NCBI GenBank assembly: GCA_019188255.1
Contig: JAETXT010000005.1
Span: 5,766,001 to 5,830,000 of the forward strand
Length of the DNA: 64,000 bases
Reading direction: 5' to 3'
Origin: Verticillium longisporum
Lineage: Eukaryota; Ascomycota; Sordariomycetes; Glomerellales; Plectosphaerellaceae
This document shows, one piece after another, positions 53,480 through 64,000 of this stretch (its first letter is position 1; each line of letters opens with the position of its first letter). The position numbers and the translations under genes are program-made. The notes under the pieces are model-generated. The model was not told where the DNA came from. It ran no database searches and saw only the letters and a program-made list of their open reading frames with translations.

Positions 53480-56040
53480 TGTGACGGTTTGGTGTTTTGG
53501 TGGTTGGAGATTTGGTGTTGTTTGACGTGTAGGCGTAGTAGCTTGAAGCTCTATGTGGTCGGCTTGTTGCTTGGTTTTGTTTTGCGAAAGAAATCTTGGG
53601 TTGGCAATGTTGGAGTAGAGAGAGAAGATGAACAGCGTTTTCCTCACGAAACGAGGACGGAACCATCGGTCTTATACTTCTCAGATGCAACCACCAGACA
53701 TGACACCACGCCATGAGAAAGACCGAAAGGAAGGCAGCCAGCTCCGTCCGCGGATCAGGCCGGGAAAACCGCCGCCATGCGTGGCGAATGACAGCGCATC
53801 CAATCCAGCGGGCTTAAACGCTCATGGAGATCGTGTACGTCGCACAGGCTGGCCGGGGGGCAGGGGCCAGAGAGTCAGAGAGAGAGAGAGAGGCCGAAAC
53901 ACATGAAGATTGTCCGCCTCTGGCTGGCGGACGTCATTTTCGTTACCCTCACGGTTCAGGTAATGCAGGGAATGCCGCACCCTGGCGTTTGCGCACAAGG
54001 GGTCCTGGGGCCCGGTTCCATATTTTTTTCTTCCCAATCCACTCTTTCACTCCTCTTCCTCCTGACAAGACCGGACGGCTGGGTACTGTGAGGCGTCGGA
54101 TTGGACAGGCGGCTTGCAGGAAGGATTGGGGAGGGGGGCCTCATCCCCCACGCTGCTTGGCTTGGTTGTCGACCTTGGCCTTGGCCTGTACTGCCGGTGG
54201 ATGGCGGCCCCCAAACGAGGCTAAAAAGGCAGTACAGACTAAGGTCAGGATGCAGGACGCAGGTCTGTGCATTCATGGAACGGCATGCAGGTGTGGACGA
54301 GCTTTGACGAGTCGGGTTGGACGCAGCTGACGGCGCGGCTGGCGGCGAGCAAGCCAAGGTGCCAAGAGGGCTGCGACGGGCGACGCATGAGGGCATTGAT
54401 TGGCTGATGGGCCATGCACATCGTGAAAGCGAAAGCTCCTGAGGGGTAGAATCGTGGAGTAGCGCGAATCATGTTGGTGCTGGGCGCCAGATGTCGCGGC
54501 GGAGGCTGAGGGACCGAGACATGAGCATCATTCCTGGCGATCGATGGATGAAGATGCGCAGTGGCGAGCGCAAAGATGGCATCTTCCAGACGCAGAGTCC
54601 ATTGCCTGCACCTGTCCTTCAGGACGAAGAGAGGAAGCCCGGCACCCTGTAGCCTGTGCCAGCCAACGGGTGAGAGGCGAGAGACAGAGACTCTACGTCA
54701 GACAGCGAGAGCAACTAGGCTTGGAGCTTCGGTGACGAGCGGCGAGCGTTGAGAGGTGGATTGCGGGGATTGCGGGGTGTATGGTTTCGGCTGTGTTCGA
54801 GGGTGGCATGGCGAGTCTGGAGATGATGGATGCGTTCGAGTCGGGCACACTCGGGGAGAGTCGTTGGGAATGTCAGTCACGACGACGTCGTCTCGAATGG
54901 GCGCGCGGGCGATCGCCAGATGCATCACACGATGGGAATGATCAGAGGGAAGGAGACCAATGGCAGGTCCTTTGATAGTAATTCTCATTGGTCACTATCG
55001 AGCGCCTTGGGAAGGCGGAGACAAGAGGGGCACCATCATGTGACTCGAGGGACACAAGCGGTGGTCCGAGCGTGGCCTCTCCCTGCCGTCTCTCGTTTGG
55101 CCCCTCGTCTCTTCTCCCAGACCCTGGCCATCACGACCAGGCTGCGTTTGGATCCCCATGCTGCCTAGCATGCTGCCTAGCGGTGCAGACACCACCATCA
55201 GCGCATCAAAGCCCATCGACGGTATCACGGCACATGGCCAGGCTTCAGTCCTCTAGCATCGCCAACTCCTCTATCGTTCCGAGTCAAAATCCCCAACACT
55301 GCCTCGAGCCATTCCCTCTGCGCCGTCGTCTCACATTCAAACTTCCGACGATACCCCTACCCCTGTCCCTTCTCGTCGCCCATCAGTGGGGATACCCCAG
55401 GCTTCAAAGCCTGCTGCCTTCCCCGAGGCCAAATACAGCTCGCCGGCCTTCCCCTACACCACCACACCAGGAAGGATCCCAACCCGGCTCTCTCGGGTTC
55501 CCTCAGCACATGGCCACAGCGTGCTAAAGGAGGATTTGGGGACGTGGGCCACGGCGCACCAACAGGGGGGTGCAGGCGAACTGCTAGGCCCGCTACAGGG
55601 CTGACGTGCGCTGCTAGGCTTCGCCGGGCGTTCAACGAGGCACCCATTGACGATGGCGAAGCACCACCGCTGGCCGCAGTCGCGCCAAGACCTCCTCAGC
55701 CGTGAAGTGACGCCTCCAACAAGTCGACCACCACACCAGGCATCCGTCTCGCAAAAGTCCTCAGCTCTTTCACATGAGGCTACCATCCACCCTTCTGTAC
55801 GAGGTCTCACGCTTATTGGTCAGCGCTTCGCGTAGCCGGATGTGTCATTGTGCCGGGGCTGTCAGCCTGGTAGGCCCCCAGTGAGGCCGCTATGAGGCGA
55901 GATGAGTGCATCGTGAGTACATCTAGTGACGCCGCCTCTCTGCTTTTTCCACATGAATACATGTCGCGCCTGTGTTTTTGTTATGATTTATTAATTCCGC
56001 ACCCTCGCCGTTCTGTGCCCGACGAAGATCACTCGCCAAC
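53480..56040. other. Gene-poor region with a GA microsatellite
   Basis: About 2.5 kb without a recognisable gene. It holds a (GA)n tract at about 53874-53891 and a short tandem CATGCTGCCTAG at about 55158-55181. Open frames occur on both strands but have no homology I can see and overlap each other. The right end should be the promoter of the VWA gene. Confidence 0.45.
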
Positions 56041-58461
56041 ATGACCTTGGTGGGTTTGCTTGCTGCACGTATCGACTTGGCCGCCAACTGACAACCACAG
56101 CTCAAAGCATTCTCCCGTCTGACGACAGGCTCCTCCTCCTCAAGAGCCACCAGCAATCCATCTGCGACCCCCGACTCCTCCGTGGCCGACGACAACATGT
56201 CAGTTACTAGTGAACCTGCCACTCTTGTCCAGGATGAAATCGACGACTTGACCCTCTCGGTCCATCCCTTGGCATCGCGAGAAGGCCTCCTTGTCAAGGT
56301 CGAGCCGCCTATGACCCCACGAGAGGCTATCCAGTCCGGAAAGCGAATGCTCCGTGCTCCCTGCGATATTGTCCTCGTCATCGACGTCTCTGGAAGCATG
56401 CACGATGCCGCCCCGGCGCCTGTCATTCCTGGCCAGAAAGACGAGAGCACTGGGCTCTCAATCCTCGATCTTACAAAGCACGCAGCACGAACTATTCTCG
56501 AGACGCTGGATGAGCGCGATCGACTCGGCATTGTGACATTTACCACAAATGCCAAGGTCATCTTATCCCTGGTCGAGATGAATCCCGACAACAAGGTTTC
56601 GGCCAAGAACAAGATTGAAAACCTCCAACCTCTGCACGGGACCAACATGTGGCACGGCATCACCGAGGGCATCAAGCTCTTTAGCGATTGTGATTCCTCC
56701 TCGGGACGCGTGCCTGCCATGATGGTTCTCACAGACGGAATGCCCAATTCAGGGTAGGCTCTCCTGTATCCAGTCAAGAGATGTACATGACCATATTAAC
56801 GTTGTCCAGATGTCCACGACTAGGGTATATTCCCAAGCTCCGTGACATGGGCCAGCTGCCAGCCACGATTCACACATTTGGCTTCGGATACTATATTCGC
56901 TCAGGTCTTCTCAAGTCCATCGCCGAAATTGGCGGAGGCAACTATGCTTTCATCCCCGATGCTGGCATGATTGTGAGTCATGATGCCTGCCTAACGATTG
57001 CCACCACTGACGCATCGCCACAGGGCACAGTCTTTGTACACGCGGTTGCCAACCTGCAGTCGACATTTGCGAACCGAGCCACGTTGACGCTGACGTACCC
57101 TTCCGAGCTGGCCATTCAAGAGAGTATTGGTGATTCTGTTGAGAAACAGGCACCAATCGAGCTTGCTGGTTACCTGACCCCAACGTCGCAACTGACCATC
57201 TCCCTCGGCAACATCCAGTATGGACAGTCGCGTGACATCTATCTTCGCGCTTCGCCTGGTGCCTGGAGCAAGCTTCTGGAAAATGACAAAGCTCCATCGG
57301 TCAAGGCCAAGCTCCATTACTCACAAATGACCAGCACAATCTACGCCGAAAGCGCCGAAGGCATCCTGTCGGATCCGACTACGCTAGACGCTGCTGAAAT
57401 CGCCTACCATCAGTCTCGGTCTCAAATGTGCGCCTTTTTGTCTACGCTCTTTCCCATTATCATCGACGAAGAAAGCCAGCACAACGGCGAGCACCAAGCT
57501 GTCACCAAGGCTCGCGACCAGATACCCCTTTTGCAAACCCTCATCAGCAACCTACCAGCCCGCACCTTCGCCGACCACAAAAACCAGTCGCTGGTCCAAG
57601 ACCTCTCGGGACCAGAGCCCAAGGGCCAGGTTTCCCTAGCTATCACCAACGCCGAATTTTACCGTAAATGGGGCGTCCATTACCTGCCCTCGATCCTCAA
57701 CGCCCACACGCGCCAGATTTGTAACTCGTTCAAGGACCCTGGCCCCCTTCAATACGGTGCCCAGAGTCCGCTATTCATCGCCTGTCGTAAGGCCCTTGAC
57801 GACGCCTTCGATAGCATCCCTCCACCGACGCCTAGCCGATACAGAGTGGGCACCTACAGCAAGCCCATCAACATGCGGCGCTATCACAGCTCCTCCAACC
57901 CGTGCTTCGCCGGGTCGACGCCGGTGCTGCTGGCATCCGGACGCAGTGTGCCGATTCGACAGCTGAGACACGGCGTCAAAGTGCTCACGCCACGAGGTCC
58001 GAGACGGGTCGCCGTGGTGCTGGTCACGCCTGTTCGCAGGGAGGTCATGTGTCGCGTTGGGGGCTCGTGGTCACGCCCTGGCATCCGCTGTCGACAGACG
58101 CGAAGAGCTGGGGTTCCCCGCGCAGATGGCCGACTCGGCCGTGCGGTACACAGGATGCATCTACTCGGTGGTGCTCCAGCCTGACCGAGACCCAGCGGCC
58201 CACGCACTCCGCGTCGGAGGACACTGGGGCGTGTCGCTGGGACACGGCGTGACTGCAGGGGACTTCCGAGCGCACCAGTTCTTCGGCGACTACATGGCGG
58301 TCGCTAAGAGTTTGAAGCAGATCGGTATCAGGAAAGGTGGTATTGTGCTCGGTGGAGGGACGCGGAGGGATGAGAAGACGGGCCTCGTGAACGGCTTTCG
58401 GCGCGCGACGGTGAGGCTGCCGCGGACGGCGGCCGAGCTGGCCGGCATGTGCAAGGTTTGA
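56041..58461 (+). CDS. VWA-Vwaint-Vint (Hint-fold) protein, with two frame breaks near the end
   Basis: Exons: 56041-56049 (only Met-Thr-Leu), 56101-56753, 56810-56972 and 57024-58461; introns 51, 56 and 51 bp. Start choice: the three-codon exon gives LKAFSRLTTGSSSS next, and internal starts at 56182 or 56197 are possible. The VWA domain (about 70-260) has a complete MIDAS DVSGSMHD, then TFTTNA and LTDGMPNSG. The middle part (about 310-560) is of Vwaint type. The last part starts at SSNPCFAGSTPVLLASG, the Cys-initial block of Hint/Vint domains, and includes LVVTPWHPLS and a closing YMAVAKSLKQIGI. Two -1 breaks in G-runs, near 58060 and 58111, put this domain in three frames. Hint domains can self-splice or self-cleave; function in fungi is unknown to me. 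A ubiquitin-system role is only hinted by relatives. Confidence 0.8.
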
Positions 58462-58879
58462 GACCAGAAGCTGGAGAGGTGTTGGTCCACTACGATACCC
58501 CCATTCCCACGACGATAGCAAGGACTAGGTAGATGCCGCTTTGTAGAAACACACTCCTCTTAACCAAGCTGACCACCAACGTGGTCATTGGATGTTGAAA
58601 CTCATGAACTCACTCGGTCACTGTCATTTGTGCCAATCTGACCAGGGCTGATTGCTTGTCAAGCATGCTTGACTGGTCCCTCCTCTGTCGAAGGATCACA
58701 TCAGCACTAACTCGATCAGGCACGATCACCGTCGCAGCATGGCCTTACAGGAGCGAAACTCTAAGGTCTTAAAATACGACGCTGCCCATCGCCATGACCG
58801 ACTTTGCCTTGCCGTCGACGTTGACAATTCGGATTTAGCAGCACGTCGTCCTCTTTGCCCATCGTCAGCATTTCACACA
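58462..58879. other. Intergenic
   Basis: Presumed promoter of the metallo-beta-lactamase-fold gene. An in-frame ATG at 58739 would extend that gene by 47 residues of no clear character. Confidence 0.4.
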
Positions 58880-59923
58880 ATGACAGCCTACGCAACAACA
58901 GACCTCCTCCTCGACAGCCTCGCGCCCTCCACCCCGCTCCGCCCAATCCTCACCCGCCTCAACGCAGACAACTCATGGATGATCTCCCTGCCGAGGCCCG
59001 GCGGGCCGGACGCCTCAGGCAAGGCGTACTACCACATCCTCCAGGACCTCTGGCTCGGCGGCATCCTGACCGAGTGGCCCTACACCGCCTTTCTCCTCCA
59101 GATTGTGCGCAAGCAGGCGGGCAAGTTTGACGACGTGGCCGACATTGAACGGCTCGTGGCATCCATGGAAGCGGCGGCCGCCGTCGGGGGTGCAGAGCGG
59201 GCAGCGGACACGACGACGACGACGACGAAGCAGCAGCGGCGGCAGTGCGTCGACGCGATTCTGGTGTCCCACTTGAACATTGATCACTGTCATCGGCAGA
59301 CGCTCGAGCGGTTCCCGCGGGAGACGCCCGTGCTGGTCGTCGCGGACGCCGCGGCGCTCGTGCGCGGGTGGGGCCACTTTGAGACGGTGGTCGAGCTGCC
59401 GGACCTGGAGCCGGCGGCGGCGTCGTGGCCCGCCGGTGCCGGACCGCGCGGGGCGAGGCCCGTCGCGGCGGTGCCGGCGTGGCTGAGGATGTTTCGGCTG
59501 CCGGATCGGGACTCGACGTATCCGCACATCCACCACGGCATCGTCACCTCGTGGGGCGGGGAGGCGCTGCTCTACGCGCCGCATGGGGTCGACACGGAGA
59601 AGGCGGCGCATGCGGCCAGGGTGGCGCCCGAGGGGACGGCGTGGCTTGCGCTGCTGCACGGGCTCGACGAGCTGGGGACCGGCAAGGCTACGGGCAGGGG
59701 GGTCAAGGGGGGGCTGGCGCTCGCGGGGGCTACGGGGATGCGGTACTGGGCGCGGACGCATGATGGGGGCCAGGCGTATTCGGGCATCATCAGCTGGCTG
59801 CTCCGGTTCCGGGGGTGGACTTTTGAGGAGGGGGTGGCGGAGATGGAGAGGGAAGGGGGCAAGATGGACAAGGTGCCGGCATTCTTCGACATTGAGAATG
59901 GAGGGGCTTTGGTGCTGGTCTAG
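58880..59923 (+). CDS. Metallo-beta-lactamase-fold protein with atypical metal motif
   Basis: A 347-residue single-exon protein from MTAYATTDLLLDSL. It begins with NADNSWMISLPRPGG and YYHILQDLWLGG, as in fungal proteins of the beta-lactamase superfamily domain. The metal-motif region reads ILVSHLNIDHCHRQTL: the usual HxHxDH has Asn in place of the second His, with the Asp-His kept. A later His pair (HIHHG) and SWGGEALLYAPHG follow. The product would be cytosolic, as there is no signal peptide or membrane segment. Whether it binds two metals is uncertain given the changed residue. An acidic/Thr-rich insertion (DTTTTTTKQQ) lies just before the motif. Very GC-rich third positions explain the many antisense frames here. 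Confidence 0.75.
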   Translation: MTAYATTDLLLDSLAPSTPLRPILTRLNADNSWMISLPRPGGPDASGKAYYHILQDLWLGGILTEWPYTAFLLQIVRKQAGKFDDVADIERLVASMEAAAAVGGAERAADTTTTTTKQQRRQCVDAILVSHLNIDHCHRQTLERFPRETPVLVVADAAALVRGWGHFETVVELPDLEPAAASWPAGAGPRGARPVAAVPAWLRMFRLPDRDSTYPHIHHGIVTSWGGEALLYAPHGVDTEKAAHAARVAPEGTAWLALLHGLDELGTGKATGRGVKGGLALAGATGMRYWARTHDGGQAYSGIISWLLRFRGWTFEEGVAEMEREGGKMDKVPAFFDIENGGALVLV

Positions 59924-60863
59924 TTGGTCGGTGGGAGCAACATTGCCAATGCCAACAGGATCGCCAAGGAGCGAGGTGGAGGATTTGACGTCGGCTGGCG
60001 TGTATCCAAGATTCTGTTTCTTTGCAGGCCGAAGTAGTCAAGCCCTGGATTCGGAGTGCCGTCATGATGAGAAGAACTCACTATTTGGCCGGGTGAATCG
60101 CTTTGTATCTCTCTGTAGACTTGCATCATGCCATCATTCAAGCGAGCCACTTACAAGACATGGCAAAATGGCGAGGTCATCTCTTCCATGCCCTCATGGA
60201 CGATCCGGGGCTTCCCTCCCCCAGACGAGTCAGAAACAATTGTCAATTTTATCCGCCTCTTTGGGGAAGAAGCAAGAAAATGACGCCAACAAAAGTCCGT
60301 CGACCGTTACATCGGGCAATACTATCGTTCGGTGCCAAGTCGTCCTCCCGCCAGCAGGCATTCGTCTCTGGCCCCTGGAAGCAGACCTCACATCGTGAAG
60401 CGCGCGAATGGGAGTCGTGTGATCTGCTCCGCCGGCAGATAACCGGCACCTGATGACCGAGATGACCAAGGATCTGGGGAACCCGTGGCGCGTCTGGGGA
60501 CTACGACCAGGGCCAGCGAGCGATCGTCCTCCCCCCCCCCCCCTCTCCGCTTTTCCTCCTCTCCCCTCACGATGCCGGGCCGTTCCTTGCATATGGAGCT
60601 GTTGGAGGTGAGGCAGCAGGTTGCAAGGTCGTTGATGATGTCGACATTGGCTCGCCTTTCCGCGGCATCCCCCACTACCTTACCTGCATTAACCCCAGCT
60701 GCCCCTGAATTATCCGGACCCGTCACAGCGTCCTTATCCCCTCACATCGGCCTTGCTCACTGCTGAAGCGACATTGGATGCGTCGCTCGGAGTACTGCCG
60801 ACCGAATCAAGATGCTTCGGTCGGTTTCTGCCGATTGTCCTGGTGCCATGGCCGCAGATTGAA

Positions 60864-60869
60864 GCGGGG
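60864..60869 (+). promoter_or_regulatory. Possible CreA (SYGGRG) site
   Basis: GCGGGG fits SYGGRG, the site of the glucose repressor CreA, about 170 bases before the GH51 start. Such hexamers occur often by chance, so confidence is low. Confidence 0.25.
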
Positions 60870-60945
60870 TGGTACACAGTGGACAAGGCGGTGTTGGCAG
60901 CTCGTTGCCGAGCTGGATAATCTTTCACGCGTTGGCCCCGAGGGT

Positions 60946-60952
60946 TATAAAG
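60946..60952 (+). promoter_or_regulatory. Probable TATA box of the GH51 gene
   Basis: TATAAAG lies 94 bases before the start codon in GC-rich surroundings. Confidence 0.45.
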
Positions 60953-61039
60953 ATCGTAAAGAGACGCGCTGGCTTCCCCGCCGACTCTGCACGGGCACGT
61001 CTTGACTTTGACCGAGGTTTCGATATCCACCATATCAAC

Positions 61040-63219
61040 ATGGCGCCCCTCAAGCAGATGCTGCTGGCTCTTGCCTGCGTAGCATCTTCAGTCGCATTCG
61101 ATATCACCGTTGCCTCATCGGGAGGTAACGCGACCAGCGGCCACCAGTATGGCTTCCTCCACGAGGTTGGTCGCCGCGCTCATCTTCCCCATGCCGCACA
61201 TCAGCTCACAGTACCAGGATATCAACAACTCTGGCGACGGCGGTATCTACGCCGAGCTCATCCGCAACAGAGCCTTCCAGTTCAGCGACCGCTATCCCGT
61301 CAATCTTGACGGCTGGCACTCGTTCAACGGCGCCAGCCTCCAGCTGAGCAACCTGAGCGAGCCCCTCTCCGACGTCCTCCCAGTCTCTGTGAACGTGGCG
61401 GCCGGCAACTCGTCTGGTGTCGTCGGTCTCTCCAACGACGGCTACTGGGGCATCGATGTCAAGAAGCAAAAGTACACTGGCTCCTTCTGGGTCCGCGGCT
61501 CTTACGAGGGTAAATTCACCGCCTCACTGCGGTCTGACCTCAACGACGACGTCTTTGGCTCGGTGGATGTGGCATCCAAGGCCGTTGCTGACGACTGGAT
61601 TGAGCACGAGTTCGAGCTCATCCCGACCATTGATGCACCGAACAGCAACAACACCTTTACCCTCACCTTTGATTCAGAGGTACGTCCATCTGCCTTGTTT
61701 GCTTCCCCCTGACTCCTCGTATTAACATCTTGTCAGGGCGCTGCAGACGGCTCGCTCGACTTTAACCTGATCAGCTTGTTCCCGCCCACGTACAAGAACC
61801 GCAAGAACGGTCTCCGTGTGGATATCGCCGAGTCTCTTGCTGGACTCCATCCTGTATGTCCCAAGCCCTTGCCAATATTCTTCATGTTAACAGTGATCTA
61901 GTCGCTCCTTCGCTTCCCCGGAGGCAACATGCTCGAAGGCAACACCAACAAGACCTGGTGGGACTGGAAGGAGACCCTTGGTCCTCTCCGCTACCGTCCT
62001 GGCTTCCCTGGCGTGTGGGGTTACCAGCAGACTCACGGTCTGGGTCTGCTGGAGTACCTGCAGTGGGCTGAGGACATGAACCTCGAAGTCGGTCGGTCGA
62101 TCCGTCGTCAAGTCGTGGGAAGCTCCTTGCTAACACATGACAGTCATTGGCGTATGGGCTGGCCTTGCCCTGAACGGCGACATCACTCCCAAGGACAAGC
62201 TCCAACCCTTTATCGACGATGCCTTTGACCAAATCGAGTTCATCCGCGGCCCTGCTGACTCCAAGTGGGGTGCCCGTCGTGCTGAGCTTGGCCACCCTGA
62301 GCCCTTCAAGCTCGACTACGTCGAGATCGGCAACGAGGACTGGCTCGCTGGAGGCGCCGCCGGCTGGGAGTCCTACAAGGAATACCGCTTCCCCATGTTC
62401 CTCGAGGCCATCAACGAGCGCTACCCCGACATTCAGGTCATCGCCTCGGGCGCCAGTTCCGACGGCCACGACATCCCAGCCCCGGCCATCGGCGACTACC
62501 ACCCGTACCGCACGCCCGACGCGCTCGTCGACGAGTTTGACCGCTTCGACAACGACGTCGGCCACATTGTCGGCGAGGTCGCCGCCACGCACCCCAACGG
62601 CGGCACCTCCTGGGAAGGCGGCCTCCACCCCTTCCCCTGGTGGATCGGCACCGTCGGCGAGGCCGTCTCCATGATCGGCTACGAGCGCAACGCCGACCGC
62701 ATCCCCGGCACATTTTACGCGCCCGTCCTGCGCAACATGAACCGCTGGCAGTGGGCCGTGACCCTCGTCCAGTTCGCCGCCGACTCGGCCCTCACCACGC
62801 GCTCCACGAGCTGGTACCTCTGGGAGCTCTTCGCCGCGCACCCCATGACCCAAACGCTGCCCGCCACGGGCTCCTTCGACCCGCTCTTCTACGTCGCCGG
62901 CAGGAACGAGGACGCCGGCAGCTTCGTCTGGAAGGGCGCTGTCTACAACACGACCGACAGCGCCGACGTGCCTGTCACGGTCGACTTTGAGGGCGTCGAC
63001 GCTGGCGCCAAGGCCCTTCTGACGGTGCTCTCGAACCCGAGCACCGACCCGTATGCCTACAACGATCCCTTTACCGGCGTGAACATTGTGGACACTGAGG
63101 TCATTGATCTCGTGGCGAACGAGGATGGCGTCTTCGAGTTTACGCTGCCCGAGTTGTCGGTTGCTGTGCTCGACACGGATACGAAGCGCAAGTGCAAGCG
63201 GGGGTCGAAGCGACAGTGA
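61040..63219 (+). CDS. Alpha-L-arabinofuranosidase, GH51
   Basis: Five exons: 61040-61165, 61218-61679, 61737-61853, 61902-62091 and 62144-63219; all junctions keep frame; 656 residues. Signal peptide about 1-19 ([20 protein letters not shown]). The N-terminal part (about 40-200) is carbohydrate-binding-like ([14 protein letters not shown] near 50), followed by the GH51 barrel: [41 protein letters not shown] with the acid/base Glu in GNE, and a later [10 protein letters not shown] containing a candidate nucleophile Glu. The C-terminal beta domain runs to the end. It releases arabinofuranose side chains from arabinoxylan and pectin outside the cell. The C-terminus is unusually basic ([11 protein letters not shown]). 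No lesion. Control by carbon source is expected; a TATA box and one possible CreA site are seen upstream. Confidence 0.95.
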
Positions 63220-64000
63220 GGGCGTGTTGTGCTGCGCTCGACATAGAACATGACCTCGTGGAAGTCTGCATCGCGATGCGACTTTTCCGTAGTAATGAAA
63301 TGATCTTTTTTATGTTTACCGTGAGGCTCCATGTGATGCCTTTGCTACATGTCCGACATCATCAGCCTGGGCGTTGACTCGAAATCAGACAACTTGCGCT
63401 ACTCGAGGCGGTTCGAGTTGGAGGTGCGTCACGCCACATGAAGGAAGGGGGCCAATCTTACACAAAAGCACACGGGTTCCAGTTCATCATTTGTTCTTCT
63501 AGTTCCCCCAGTCGAATGAGGGCCTGCAGTTGGGGTCACCAGCGTGCGAACCAGATCCCAGACATCATGTGAGGTATTGCCGTTTCGGGAGGCTCACATG
63601 CTTCCCCCAACACCGCTGCCAAACGACGCGTGACAGGGTACGAGAAGGGTCATAATTCACCTAATAAAAGGCCTCGCAGATGCCTCGCAACGTTTTACTC
63701 GACATCTGGTCGCTTTTCTCGTGGTCATGCTACGAATGCGGGTGCCGATACATCAAACCGCCCTCACCGTTACAAGTCGACCATGAACAGCCTGGCGCAA
63801 TTTACTCTTCTGACTGTCCTCTCTCGAGGGCGGTTTCAGGGCTATGAAAATCAGATCTGGAACGGATCAAGAGCTTCGCTGCCGATCGTCTCCCCAACAA
63901 AGTCGAGTAATCGGCCAGTCAGCCAGCACTCCAGCGAAGAAAGGAGCGAGGGTCGAAAACAGAGCGATAAGGGGAGACCTCGACATAGAGGCCGCAGCAG
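63220..64000. other. 3' region of GH51 and unassigned right end
   Basis: No gene recognised before the window edge. Confidence 0.45.

Larger units (their letters stand above)
59924..61039. other. Intergenic, GH51 promoter
   Basis: A C-run of about 14 bases lies near 60528-60543. The right part is the GH51 promoter: TATAAAG at 60946-60952 and a CreA-type SYGGRG site GCGGGG at about 60864-60869. Confidence 0.5.

Noticed and set aside
54988..55527. 179-codon Ser/Pro/His-rich frame in the gene-poor region
   Set aside because: No signal peptide, domain or homology; overlapping frames on both strands have similar length.
59015..59761. Antisense frame opposite the beta-lactamase-fold gene
   Set aside because: Arg/Pro-rich shadow of a very GC-rich gene.
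61882..62853. Antisense frame opposite the GH51 gene
   Set aside because: Val/Gly/Asp-rich shadow; catalytic motifs are on the plus strand.
1..64000. CRISPR arrays, operons, Shine-Dalgarno sites, rho-independent terminators
   Set aside because: The genome is fungal nuclear DNA with spliceosomal introns; such features are not expected and none were seen.

Overview
The window is nuclear DNA of a filamentous ascomycete (Pezizomycotina, probably a plant-associated Sordariomycete). This is inferred from short GT-AG introns of 40-100 bases, two Zn2Cys6 regulators, a secreted set typical of plant-interacting fungi (NLP/NPP1, PR-1-like CAP protein, AA5 copper radical oxidase, GH51 arabinofuranosidase), and AT-rich repeats carrying the C-to-T / G-to-A signature of repeat-induced point mutation (RIP). 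The species cannot be named from the sequence alone.

Layout: 1-5.8 kb holds a secreted CAP protein (minus) and a four-exon Zn2Cys6 regulator (plus). From about 5.8 to 20.9 kb lies a nested transposon island. An old plus-strand Copia LTR retrotransposon, heavily RIP-mutated, is split by three later insertions. The first is a complete, un-RIPped Copia of the same family (8437-14887, minus strand, 5-bp target duplication ctaat, LTRs differing by one base, one 1745-codon gag-pol frame). The other two are pogo-type DNA transposons (16266-18124 and 18132-19988), each flanked by TA duplications and landed only 3 bp apart in the old Copia. A second RIPped repeat family follows; a 219-bp segment of it recurs at 41490-41708.

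From 22 to 39.5 kb: a large LRR protein, a small membrane protein, a divergent pair of decayed genes (gentisate-dioxygenase-like bicupin and carotenoid-oxygenase-like), an NLP, an MFS transporter, a catalase, and a convergent PAN-domain galactose-oxidase-like enzyme. The catalase and the H2O2-producing oxidase are tail to tail with 243 bp between them. From 42 to 52.3 kb: a ThDP-dependent enzyme, a coiled-coil protein, a second Zn2Cys6 regulator and an allantoate-permease-type MFS carrier convergent to it. A 3.7-kb gene-poor stretch follows, containing one possible 31-residue Cys-rich micropeptide. The right end carries a VWA-Vwaint-Vint (Hint) protein, a metallo-beta-lactamase-fold protein and a GH51 arabinofuranosidase.

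Several genes (bicupin, carotenoid oxygenase, VWA-Hint, possibly the first MFS and the ThDP enzyme) carry one- or two-base frame breaks, several in homopolymers, while neighbouring long genes are intact. This is either real decay or an assembly-error pattern, and reads would decide. No tRNA, rRNA, CRISPR or prokaryotic features were found.
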